From JBALVO01 sp036961445 (GTDB lineage Bacteria > Pseudomonadota > Gammaproteobacteria > Pseudomonadales > Halieaceae): DNA of 17,019 bases. The position numbers were made by a program, and so were the translations under genes. Shown here in pieces: positions 6,913 to 13,693 of this stretch. Below the pieces are notes generated by a model. The model had not been told where the DNA came from. It did not search any database and saw nothing but the letters and a program-made list of their open reading frames with translations. How positions within the stretch are numbered: the stretch's first letter is position 1; every line of letters starts with the position of its first letter. The stretch is taken from the NCBI GenBank assembly GCA_036961445.1, contig JBALVO010000079.1, forward strand, positions 1-17,019, given 5' to 3'.

Positions 6913-7135
6913 TAGCGACATATTCATGGCTCTGCATGCCAAAGCCGAAGATGACTGTCACTGTGCACAATATGACAAGTGGTACGACACCCGAAGCCAG
7001 GCTAAAGTCTGCTTTCGCCTCATTGGCTATAGTGGCTATACTGTGTATGCAGGCCGTTATTTACTCAAAGGAGGCTCTTGTAAAAACGCCAAGCTCGCTT
7101 TTTCAACGGAACCGTTTTCGTCTATGCAGCTGTAG
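6884..7135 (+). CDS. Possible small cysteine-containing protein
   Basis: An 83-codon frame runs from an ATG at 6884 to the TAG at 7133-7135; an ATG at 6905 or 6926 is an alternative start, and none has a clear ribosome binding site. The central part contains Cys-His-Cys close together, further single cysteines, and a Gly/Tyr-rich block (L-I-G-Y-S-G-Y-T-V-Y-A-G-R-Y). The composition is protein-like, but third-position base choice is not clearly biased. Its stop lies 15 bases before the acetyltransferase ATG, so it could be the first gene of that unit. The first residues include a repeated MAI encoded by a 10-base direct repeat. It may also be a decayed remnant or a chance frame. Confidence 0.32.
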   Translation: MAIRVNSMAISDIFMALHAKAEDDCHCAQYDKWYDTRSQAKVCFRLIGYSGYTVYAGRYLLKGGSCKNAKLAFSTEPFSSMQL

Positions 7136-7150
7136 GCCACCAAGGTCAAC

Positions 7151-7711
7151 ATGAGGGCAACCATTCGATATGCAAACCCAGGTGATGCTGCTTCCCTTGC
7201 GGCATTGGCTGAGCGTACTTTTCGGGAAACGTTTACTGGCACAACTTCCGCAAGGAATATGAACCTTCATTGTGTGCAAAATTTCAGTGACCAGATACAG
7301 TTAGAAGAGATTATAAGCCCGAGATTTATCACTATTCTGGCAGAGGCAGAAAGCGAACTTATAGCGTATGCCCAGCTGCGACTCAATTCTTCTGTCGAGG
7401 TTGTAAATGCCCGGCAGCCATCTGAGTTGTACCGACTGTATGTATTACATGAACAACATGGCAGCGGCCTGGCAAATCAAGTGATGCAAGAAGCTTTAGG
7501 TGCAGCCGCAAAAGCCAAGAGTGACTATATTTGGCTCGGTGTTTGGGAGCAGAATCCAAGGGCGATAACGTTCTATAAAAAGTATGGGTTTAGTGTGGTA
7601 GGCGATCATATTTTTACGCTAGGTCTTGATCCGCAACGTGATTTTATAATGGCGGCTGAAATTGAGGGGGCGTCTGTTACAAATGACTTTGAGGCTGCAA
7701 CAGATGAGTAA
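7151..7711 (+). CDS. GNAT acetyltransferase, PaiA-like
   Basis: The protein has 186 residues from the ATG at 7151, with AAGG 5 bases upstream. The GNAT fold is visible: a first strand and helix (residues 3-27), strands around 60-80, the acetyl-CoA binding region L-Y-V-L-H-E-Q-H-G-S-G-L-A (residues 96-108, the Q/R-x-x-G-x-G/A pattern), and the C-terminal I-W-L-G-V-W-E-Q-N-P-R-A-I-T-F-Y-K-K-Y-G-F block (127-147). That last block matches very well what I recall of the Bacillus PaiA spermidine/spermine acetyltransferase, so an amine or polyamine substrate is a reasonable inference but is not proven. The gene overlaps the next one by 8 bases. A PaiB-like gene lies 2.5 kb downstream. Confidence 0.88.
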   Translation: MRATIRYANPGDAASLAALAERTFRETFTGTTSARNMNLHCVQNFSDQIQLEEIISPRFITILAEAESELIAYAQLRLNSSVEVVNARQPSELYRLYVLHEQHGSGLANQVMQEALGAAAKAKSDYIWLGVWEQNPRAITFYKKYGFSVVGDHIFTLGLDPQRDFIMAAEIEGASVTNDFEAATDE

Positions 7712-8360
7712 TGAATGGATTCCAGTTCTCCAAAACCTGCCAGCCGAGGAACCATTGATGTGGGTTTTGGATAGTGCAACAGATACCATTATTGACATGA
7801 CCCCGGCGACGGCTGATTTCTTTGCAACTTATGAACCCGCGCCGGAACTGCGCACAATTTCGAAAAAGCGCCATATGGATGCGGTCCTTTCTGTTGTAAA
7901 CACCGGACAAGCAATTACTTTGTTGGAGTGGATGAAGTACGCCGGGGCATGGCATAAGCGAACACGAACCACGTCTCACGTAGGTGGCAGTCTGGTGCTG
8001 GCTCAGTCGCTGGATATTACTGAGTTTGATCCACGATCTGCATGGTTGGCCCGTATAAACCTGGACAGCCAACGGCTTGAAATGGAGAACGGGAATTCGA
8101 TCTCATTTCTGGAGTTTGTGGTTTTGCATATGCTTCTCAAAGGGCTGAAGTACAAACGTATCGCGCAGTTGCTGAATGTTACAACCAAAACGGTAGAGTA
8201 CCGTATTTCAAGATTGAAGAATGCCATGGACGTTGAAACCACAGAGGAGATGATGCTGAAGGTCTATCACTCCGGTTTGATTCATCTGGGCTTGATAGAA
8301 ATTGACCTGGAAGACCCTGCGCAAACCGAACTTGAGCTATACAAAAAGGTGGTTGGCTAG
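7704..8360 (+). CDS. LuxR-type helix-turn-helix regulator
   Basis: The chosen start is the ATG at 7704, inside the acetyltransferase gene end (ATGAGTAA), giving 218 residues; the frame is open further up but extends into the upstream gene. The C-terminal part carries a GerE/LuxR-like helix-turn-helix at about 134-176: a hydrophobic helix L-x-x-L-L-K-G-L, then K-R-I-A-Q-L-L-N-V-T-T-K-T-V-E-Y-R-I-S-R-L-K. The N-terminal 110 residues may be a PAS-like sensing domain (D-S-A-T-D-T-I-I-D-M-T-P-A-T-A and a later strand-rich segment), judged by pattern only. It has no receiver-domain signature, so it is not an ordinary response regulator. Overlap with the acetyltransferase implies coupled translation and suggests it senses a related signal. 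Confidence 0.8.
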   Translation: MSNEWIPVLQNLPAEEPLMWVLDSATDTIIDMTPATADFFATYEPAPELRTISKKRHMDAVLSVVNTGQAITLLEWMKYAGAWHKRTRTTSHVGGSLVLAQSLDITEFDPRSAWLARINLDSQRLEMENGNSISFLEFVVLHMLLKGLKYKRIAQLLNVTTKTVEYRISRLKNAMDVETTEEMMLKVYHSGLIHLGLIEIDLEDPAQTELELYKKVVG

Positions 8361-8394
8361 GTATTTCCCTAGTGTGCAGAAGCAGAAATTCACT

Positions 8395-8442
8395 TAGGCT
8401 CTCTGCCTATAGGGATATGCTTCATGGAGCCAGGATGGCTCC
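8395..8442. terminator. Two tandem hairpins after the LuxR-type gene
   Basis: TAGGC/GCCTA (8395-8399 and 8405-8409, 5-base loop) is followed by GGAGCCA/TGGCTCC (8426-8432 and 8436-8442, 3-base loop), a perfect 7-bp stem. TTTT follows only at 8451-8454. The position 35-80 bases after the stop suits a terminator, but the spacing to the T tract is poor. Confidence 0.4.
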
Positions 8443-8454
8443 GCTTACAATTTT

Positions 8455-8748
8455 CTCTACAATCAGACAGACATCTATTTATTGGTATCTGGCTGGTCTT
8501 GCCTGGTTTCCCGTGTTTCGGCATCATCATTAGGCAGCGCCTTGCGTAAGCTAACCTGGATTATATTCGAGATAGCCAACGGCACTCGCGGTCTAATCCG
8601 TGTGACTTGTGGTTCTTGAGCGCCAGAAATGGCAGATGTTGGGTGCCGCCGTTGTCGCAAATGGTCATGCTGGTGGCGCGCCGGGCAATGTCTGGTGTGG
8701 AACATATTTTGCAAAATGCTCCTGTAATAAACCAAGGAGACTCCGCAG
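8455..8748. other. Intergenic stretch with no supported gene
   Basis: About 290 bases between the tandem hairpins and the microprotein gene. Overlapping frames on both strands are open here, but they are rich in Arg, His and Gln as expected of chance frames, and none has a ribosome binding site. On the minus strand two adjacent frames read somewhat protein-like and could be fragments of one decayed gene; this is not strong enough to annotate. I see no tRNA or clear structured RNA. Confidence 0.4.
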
Positions 8749-8895
8749 ATGGAATTAGCATTATTGGTTGTAGTCACTTTCTTGCTTGGCACAGCTATTG
8801 GTGTGCACATCAACACACAGAAACTTACCTACAGTCAGGCGAGAAGCCCACAATCGGACTTTTATCCCAAGAGAGACACTGGCAGGTCTGTATAG
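8749..8895 (+). CDS. 48-aa single-pass membrane microprotein
   Basis: The frame runs from the ATG at 8749 to the TAG at 8893-8895, with AAGGAGA (8734-8740) at good distance upstream. Residues 3-20 (LALLVVVTFLLGTAIGVH) form one membrane helix, which then gives way to a polar, basic tail of about 28 residues. The helix lacks a signal-peptidase site after it, so it is better read as a membrane anchor than as a secreted peptide. A terminator hairpin follows at 8910-8954, giving the frame a complete gene architecture of its own. No family is recognised. It may be a regulator or subunit of a membrane complex, which is inference only. Confidence 0.62.
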   Translation: MELALLVVVTFLLGTAIGVHINTQKLTYSQARSPQSDFYPKRDTGRSV

Positions 8896-8909
8896 TTAAC
8901 GCAATTGTA

Positions 8910-8954
8910 GACCTCGGACGGCAGTTCATTGCCCCGAGGTCCTGGGTCCTTTTT
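8910..8954 (+). terminator. Terminator after the microprotein gene
   Basis: GACCTCGG (8910-8917) and CCGAGGTC (8934-8941) form a perfect 8-bp stem. A further 4-bp GGCA/TGCC stem lies inside, with the loop GTTCAT. T5 follows at 8950-8954, eight bases after the stem, so termination is likely but not ideal. It starts 15 bases after the TAG of the microprotein gene. Confidence 0.6.
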
Positions 8955-8970
8955 CGGCAGGCCGGAAGCA

Positions 8971-9153
8971 TCATCCAGGATCTGATATGCGCAATTTTTT
9001 GTGGTAAACGGATGCCGGATGGATGTCTGCCTCATCGAGAAAGTATTCAGCTTCGGCTTTTTGTATAGTAGAGCGACAGTAAGCATTCAAGCGAATAATT
9101 TCTTCCCTGGAAGGTGATTCCGCTGAGCAACTAATCCTGAATGAACTGATCAA
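8971..9153 (-). CDS. Possible small protein overlapping the dehydrogenase end
   Basis: On the minus strand a TTG at 9153 opens a frame of 60 codons ending at 8971-8973. The first 23 bases lie within the 3' end of the dehydrogenase gene, in another frame. The residues look protein-like: a charged segment S-R-E-E-I-I-R-L-N-A-Y-C-R-S-T-I-Q-K-A-E-A-E-Y reads as a helix, followed by D-E-A-D-I-H-P-A. No family is recognised. The start codon is weak and no ribosome binding site is obvious, so it may be a chance frame or a degraded fragment. It would be translated from the dehydrogenase transcript. Confidence 0.3.
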   Translation of the reverse strand: MISSFRISCSAESPSREEIIRLNAYCRSTIQKAEAEYFLDEADIHPASVYHKKLRISDPG

Positions 9154-9958
9154 ACGCCGTCTGGTAATCTGGATGCCACCGCGAAAGGGGCGGGCGATTT
9201 TCGATCAGGTCTCCCATTGCCCAGGCCATGCGCTTATTATCCAGCTCTCGAGTGGCGTCATTATCAGGACACAAAATATAGAAGTCGCCTTTGGCCAGTG
9301 ATTCAACCATATAGGCAACGACCTGCTCTGGCATCCAGGCTCCTTCGGGTTTTTCGGCAAGAAACTTCTTGATCATACCGGTGTAGGTGAAGCCCGGTAC
9401 CAGCATATGGGCGCTTATATGACAGTCTTTGGTGTTGCGGAGGTTGTGCTGCAGGGCTTCGGTAACCGCCTTAACGCCAGCCTTACTGGCATTGTAAGCT
9501 GGATTGCCTGGCGGTGTGGTAATCCCCTGTTTCGATCCGGTATTGATGATAAGCCCTGGAGTTCCCTGCTTAATCATATCGGGCACGAAACTGTGAATGC
9601 CATTGATTACCCCCCAGAGGTTAGTGTCGAGGATTGTCTTCCATGCCTCGTAATCGCTCCAGCTGTCGCATTGCATGGCAACGCCGGCGTTATTCATCAA
9701 CACATCGACACGGCCGTATCGCTCATAGGCTCGTTCTTTAAGGTTTTCAACGCTCACCTGTTGGGAAACGTCGGTAACAACCGTGAGTATATCGCCTAGC
9801 TTGTCGCGGGCTTGTCCAAGCTTTTCAGCATCTACATCTGCGATGCACACGTCCATTCCGATAGACCGGTAGTAATGTGCCGCCGCAAGACCGATGCCAT
9901 CGGCACCGCCTGTGATGACAGCGACATTACCTGAGCTTAGTACTGGGTGATGCGTCAT
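9131..9958 (-). CDS. Short-chain dehydrogenase/reductase (SDR)
   Basis: The protein has 275 residues from the ATG at 9958, which has GGAGA 8 bases upstream; a GTG at 9973 would add five residues. It has the classical SDR signature: the nucleotide-binding T-G-G-A-D-G-I-G (residues 16-23), N-N-A-G (89-92), and the catalytic Ser142, Tyr155 and Lys159 (Y-x-x-x-K) at the correct S-x12-Y spacing. An acidic residue after the second strand (A-D-V-D) hints at a preference for NAD over NADP, by family rule. The substrate is not readable. The C-terminal region beyond residue 190 is typical of the family for its length and includes a Trp-rich end. Confidence 0.92.
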   Translation of the reverse strand: MTHHPVLSSGNVAVITGGADGIGLAAAHYYRSIGMDVCIADVDAEKLGQARDKLGDILTVVTDVSQQVSVENLKERAYERYGRVDVLMNNAGVAMQCDSWSDYEAWKTILDTNLWGVINGIHSFVPDMIKQGTPGLIINTGSKQGITTPPGNPAYNASKAGVKAVTEALQHNLRNTKDCHISAHMLVPGFTYTGMIKKFLAEKPEGAWMPEQVVAYMVESLAKGDFYILCPDNDATRELDNKRMAWAMGDLIENRPPLSRWHPDYQTAFDQFIQD

Positions 9959-10201
9959 TGCTGATCTCTCCACGTAGGAATGTTGTTATATCTGTACCTG
10001 GACCGCAGATGTGTTCGCTAGCGGCGCCCCAGTCGACAGTGTAGTCTAAGACTTTTAGGACAGCTTTGTCGCCACCAAGGTCGCTGTTCATTACCTGGCT
10101 GATACCGGGTGGATCACCGTTGTTGACACACTGGTTTTACGATTGACCAAGGCCAATGACTAGGCTGGTAACTACCCATCATAGAGAATGAAAGTAAATT
10201 T

Positions 10202-10837
10202 ATGTATGTACCTGGACATTTTGAAGAAACGCGAATGGAAGTTCTTCATAACCTGATTAAAAGCCACCCTCTGGGAACCCTTATCACCCTGTGCGAGGGT
10301 GAGATAGTTGCCAATCATGTCCCTTTTATTCTTGATCAATCGGGCGGTGATTCTGGAACGTTAAAGTGCCACGTCGCTAAATCCAACCCTGTTTGGAAAC
10401 TCATGTCCGAGGATTTGAATTCTCTGGTTATTTTTCAGGGGCCTGATGCCTATATTTCTCCTTCCTGGTATCCGAGCAAGTTCCCTCACGGGAAAGCGGT
10501 ACCCACCTGGAATTATATTGTCGTTCATGCTCGAGGGGTGCCTACGATTACTGATGACAGTGACTGGCTCCTGAACCATGTTTGCGAACTCAGTGAGATA
10601 CATGAGTCAAGCAGGGCGATTCCCTGGAAGGTTTCGGACGCACCGATTGAATATATTGAAAAGATGGTTGGTGCTATCGTTGGCATCGAAATACCGATCA
10701 TGGTGCTAACGGGAAAATGGAAGCTTAGTCAAAACCGTCCGCAGGTTGATCAAGTTGGCGTGGTGGCAGGATTAGAGTCAGAAGGTGGTGATTGGGCAGC
10801 AGCGATGTCACAGCTTATGCAAGAAATCGGCAATTAA
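10202..10837 (+). CDS. FMN-binding negative regulator family protein, PaiB-like
   Basis: The protein has 211 residues, ATG at 10202; the ribosome binding site is weak. It begins with M-Y-V-P-x-H-F and continues with the F-M-N-binding split-barrel pattern seen in PaiB: residues 24-42 (L-G-T-L-I-T-L and A-N-H-V-P-F), H-V-A-K-S-N-P-V-W, then F-x-G-P-D-A-Y-I-S-P-S-W-Y and the V-P-T-W-N-Y segment. C-terminal I-V-G-I-E-I-P-I and L-T-G-K-W-K-L-S-Q-N-R are further hallmarks. In Bacillus PaiB acts with PaiA to repress sporulation and protease genes; here the role is inferred by homology only, and the fold is also common in flavin-binding oxidoreductases. It is transcribed away from the SDR gene. Confidence 0.9.
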   Translation: MYVPGHFEETRMEVLHNLIKSHPLGTLITLCEGEIVANHVPFILDQSGGDSGTLKCHVAKSNPVWKLMSEDLNSLVIFQGPDAYISPSWYPSKFPHGKAVPTWNYIVVHARGVPTITDDSDWLLNHVCELSEIHESSRAIPWKVSDAPIEYIEKMVGAIVGIEIPIMVLTGKWKLSQNRPQVDQVGVVAGLESEGGDWAAAMSQLMQEIGN

Positions 10838-10858
10838 ATAGCCGCAGTTGAGTGCTAT

Positions 10859-10891
10859 GATCGTCGACCAAGAGCATTGATTTTGACGATC
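10859..10891. repeat. Inverted repeat GATCGTC/GACGATC
   Basis: GATCGTC at 10859-10865 and GACGATC at 10885-10891 form a perfect 7-bp inverted repeat with a 19-base centre, starting 22 bases after the PaiB-like stop. There is no T tract. It may be a weak hairpin or an operator; nothing more can be said. Confidence 0.35.
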
Positions 10892-10998
10892 CGCAAAATA
10901 ACACTTCTGAGGTCACTCTCGCGCCGGTAACTGTATATCCCGATGGGGTATTGCCAGTACAATGCGCCAACGACCAGCTTGATGTGCGTGCCCAACAA

Positions 10999-11024
10999 AT
11001 GTGCTGATAAATATTAAAGCACAT
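10999..11024. promoter_or_regulatory. Inverted repeat upstream of exeA
   Basis: ATGTGCT (10999-11005) and AGCACAT (11018-11024) form a perfect 7-bp inverted repeat around a 12-base, very AT-rich centre. It ends 27 bases before the exeA GTG at 11052. The length, symmetry and AT-rich centre resemble a dimeric regulator's operator, but it could equally form a leader hairpin. No convincing -35/-10 pair was found around it. Confidence 0.45.
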
Positions 11025-11051
11025 AAAAACAACAGGTTAGAGTTTTAAAGA

Positions 11052-12731
11052 GTGTATTACCAATATTTTGGGTTAACTGAAGCTCCCTTTTCCATAGCGG
11101 TTAATCCCCGTTATCTTTTTATGAGTGTCCGTCATCGGGATGCTCTTGCACACCTGTTGTATGGAGTGGGGTCAGGCGGCGGCTTTATCTTGCTTACGGG
11201 TGAAGTGGGAACAGGTAAGACCACCATCAACCGTTGTCTGCTGGAGCAGCTGCCAGACAATACTGATATCGCTATCATCCTTAACCCGGCACTCAATGCC
11301 ATGGAATTGCTAGCCAGCGCATGCGACGAACTGGGCATAGTCTATGACGCGGATAAACACACGCTAAAGACACTTACTGATAGCCTGCATACCTATTTGC
11401 TGGATAACCACAACCGTGGGCGCAAGACGGTATTGATGATAGACGAGGCCCAGCATCTGGACTTCGATGTATTGGAACAAATCCGGCTACTCACGAACCT
11501 GGAAACGCACAGCGAGAAATTACTGCAGATTATCCTTATTGGGCAACCGGAGTTGGCTCATATGTTGAGTCAGCCACAATTACGCCAGCTCAACCAGCGC
11601 ATAACCGCGCGCTATAACCTTGAGCCGCTCAACCTGGAGGAGACTGGCGCTTATATCCGCCATCGTCTGGAAGTCGCGGGTATGACACCAGGGCGAGATG
11701 TTTTTCCCGCCGCAATAGTGCGAGGTATCTATAAGCGCACACGGGGCATTCCGCGACTGATCAATGTGTTGTGTGATCGCATATTGTTGGGCGCCTATGG
11801 CCGCAACAAGACCCGGGCAGATTCATCCATGTTAAATCTTGCTGCGCATGAGGTACTGGGTGATCCAAAGCAGGCAGGTGGGTCCTGGCCCTGGTCTGCC
11901 GCAATAGTTGTTGTGCTATTGGCCGCACTGGTCGGCTGGTGGCTGCGTGAGCATGAGCCTGCGCAAATCGCCAGCAAGCCTGTGCCATTAAACAATGAAG
12001 TGAGTTCCGAGTCCGTACAGCAGTTAAAAGCACCGGGTGCGCTGGCCTCATCAGCAGTAACTGTCGCACAACCAGCCCCTCAAATTGTTAGTGAGCCGGA
12101 CGTGGTGCCCTCCTGGCTATTGCCACCGGCGACGGCAATGTCGCAATTGTGGAGCCTGTACTCTGTGGAAACTGAGCCCGGGATGCCCTGCCCCAGTGGG
12201 CTGCATGAGGCTGTGGCCTGTGTCGAGGCCGAGGCGCTCACCTGGGATGAGCTAGCTGCATTTGATAGGCCACTAGCGCTGGACATCGTTACAGTAGAAC
12301 GTTTCTCCGCAATGGTATTGCTGTTGGGCATCGATGGTCGCAATGCGTGGGTGTTGAGTGATCAGGGTGTGATGGCAACGCAACTAGCTGAGTTGGGGCC
12401 GTTGTGGACTGGCCGCTATCGATTTTTATGGCATCCACCACAGGGATTTACCCGGCCCCTGTCGCTGGGAGACGAAAGTGCTGTTGTCGCCCGGGTGGCC
12501 GGGTTGTTTGCCCGTCTGGACGGGCAGCAGCTAGCCTTGACGGATCAGCGTTTTAACGCCGCTCTGCAGCAGCGTGTGCGTCTGTTTCAGCGTGCCAACG
12601 GGCTGGACGATGATGGGGTAGTGGGTGTGCAGACATTACTCAGGTTGAATGAGCAGCTGGATATTGATGTAACGGCGGCGCGCGCTCGCGGTGTATTGCG
12701 CGCTGATGCTGCAGAAGGGGTTCAGCAATGA
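11052..12731 (+). CDS. exeA: ExeA/GspA-type ATPase with peptidoglycan-binding domain
   Basis: The protein has 559 residues from the GTG at 11052. The cytosolic AAA-type ATPase domain opens with Y-Y-x-x-F-G-L-T-E-x-P-F and has Walker A G-E-V-G-T-G-K-T-T (50-58) and Walker B V-L-M-I-D-E-A-Q (126-133), with an R-G-I-P-R-L-I-N sensor block at 231-238. One membrane helix follows at about 280-298. The periplasmic part has a low-complexity linker and ends in a peptidoglycan-binding module (about 503-540, with F-Q-R-A-N-G-L-D-x-D-G-V-V-G-V-Q-T-L). In ExeA this arrangement remodels peptidoglycan so the secretin ExeD can assemble. It is followed after 40 bases by its partner exeB. No other type II secretion genes are in the window. 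Confidence 0.92.
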   Translation: MYYQYFGLTEAPFSIAVNPRYLFMSVRHRDALAHLLYGVGSGGGFILLTGEVGTGKTTINRCLLEQLPDNTDIAIILNPALNAMELLASACDELGIVYDADKHTLKTLTDSLHTYLLDNHNRGRKTVLMIDEAQHLDFDVLEQIRLLTNLETHSEKLLQIILIGQPELAHMLSQPQLRQLNQRITARYNLEPLNLEETGAYIRHRLEVAGMTPGRDVFPAAIVRGIYKRTRGIPRLINVLCDRILLGAYGRNKTRADSSMLNLAAHEVLGDPKQAGGSWPWSAAIVVVLLAALVGWWLREHEPAQIASKPVPLNNEVSSESVQQLKAPGALASSAVTVAQPAPQIVSEPDVVPSWLLPPATAMSQLWSLYSVETEPGMPCPSGLHEAVACVEAEALTWDELAAFDRPLALDIVTVERFSAMVLLLGIDGRNAWVLSDQGVMATQLAELGPLWTGRYRFLWHPPQGFTRPLSLGDESAVVARVAGLFARLDGQQLALTDQRFNAALQQRVRLFQRANGLDDDGVVGVQTLLRLNEQLDIDVTAARARGVLRADAAEGVQQ

Positions 12732-12771
12732 TCTGTGATGCCCTGCTAATGACAAGCATCTGGAGTATAAA

Positions 12772-13674
12772 GTGTCCCTGATTCTTGATGCATTGAACCG
12801 CTCTCGCCAGGACCCCGACCAGGTACCCGGTCTGGCGACCCAGCATTATGTGGAGAGTGATACCGGCCCCGACCGCCGCCGGCAACTGTTACCGTGGCTC
12901 GGCCTGGTGATAGCATTAGTGGTTATCGCTTTGCTGATAATGGACAGGGGCCCGCAGGCGATAGCACCTCCCGTGACGAATAGCGTATCGGTGCCTGTGT
13001 CGCCGCAGCCGGCTAACCCGGCGTCGCCGATGCCAGGCGAAGCGCATGAAACCACGGCAGCGAAAAACACCTCTCCCCGGTCGATCGACTCCGCGATAAA
13101 TCCCACCGCGTCGACGCCGGTCGCAACAGAAATTACGCTCATAGAGGATGCTCCGGTTGCCCGCAAACCAGTCTTGGGCGGGAATTCTGCGGTCGCTGAT
13201 CTTTACCAGCGGCAAGCGACAGCTGTTCCAGAGTCGACGCCAACCAAAGCGGTGCCTGCCACCAAGCCAGAGAAACAGGTAAGGCCCGCGTCGACTGCGG
13301 CCATCGTGGCAACGCCCACACCGGAAAATACTGCGGCGGATACTCAGCGTGAAGAGCCTATCGATATAGAAAAGATGATACTGAAGGCGCGCCAGGATCT
13401 GGAAAATGCCGCTTTGGCCGAGCATCCGGCCCCGTTTATTGCCGACCTGTCGCGTCAAACCAAGGACAATATCCCGACAATTTTTTATGAGCGTCACGAT
13501 TATTCTGATAATCAGGCGCAGTCGTCTGTGGTGTTGAGCGGTAAAAAGCTCAAGACCGGGGGCAGCCCGGTTGCCGGGGTGAAGGTGGAGGAAATTTTAC
13601 CCGATTCGGTGGTGCTCAGTTATCGCGGCACGCAGTTTCGCCTGCGCGCCCTCAACAGCTGGGTCAACCTGTAA
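12772..13674 (+). CDS. exeB: Type II secretion assembly protein ExeB/GspB
   Basis: The protein has 300 residues from the GTG at 12772, with TGGAG 6 bases upstream. The N-terminus M-S-L-I-L-D-A-L-N-R-S is typical for GspB. A membrane helix lies at about 39-57. A long Pro-, Ala- and Thr-rich periplasmic linker (60-210) allows it to span the cell wall. The C-terminal domain (about 233-300), with the I-P-T-I-F-Y-E-R-H-D-Y-S block and the end S-V-V-L-S-Y-R-G-T-Q-F-R-L-R, matches the T2SSB family. ExeB forms a complex with ExeA and helps place the secretin. The gene ends 19 bases before the stop of the convergent phosphatase gene, with no terminator hairpin seen between. Confidence 0.92.
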   Translation: MSLILDALNRSRQDPDQVPGLATQHYVESDTGPDRRRQLLPWLGLVIALVVIALLIMDRGPQAIAPPVTNSVSVPVSPQPANPASPMPGEAHETTAAKNTSPRSIDSAINPTASTPVATEITLIEDAPVARKPVLGGNSAVADLYQRQATAVPESTPTKAVPATKPEKQVRPASTAAIVATPTPENTAADTQREEPIDIEKMILKARQDLENAALAEHPAPFIADLSRQTKDNIPTIFYERHDYSDNQAQSSVVLSGKKLKTGGSPVAGVKVEEILPDSVVLSYRGTQFRLRALNSWVNL

Positions 13675-13693
13675 GGTACAGGTCGAGCGCTGA

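Noticed and set aside
8475..8816. 113-codon frame on the minus strand, and an overlapping 153-codon plus-strand frame
   Set aside because: Both are rich in His, Arg, Gln or Trp, lack ribosome binding sites, and overlap the better-supported microprotein gene.
10123..10171. TTGACA and TTGACC as -35 boxes for the PaiB-like gene
   Set aside because: No acceptable -10 hexamer lies 16-18 bases downstream of either.
12916..13497. 193-codon open frame on the minus strand
   Set aside because: It is Arg-rich and lies antisense to exeB, as expected from the GC-rich Pro/Ala linker.
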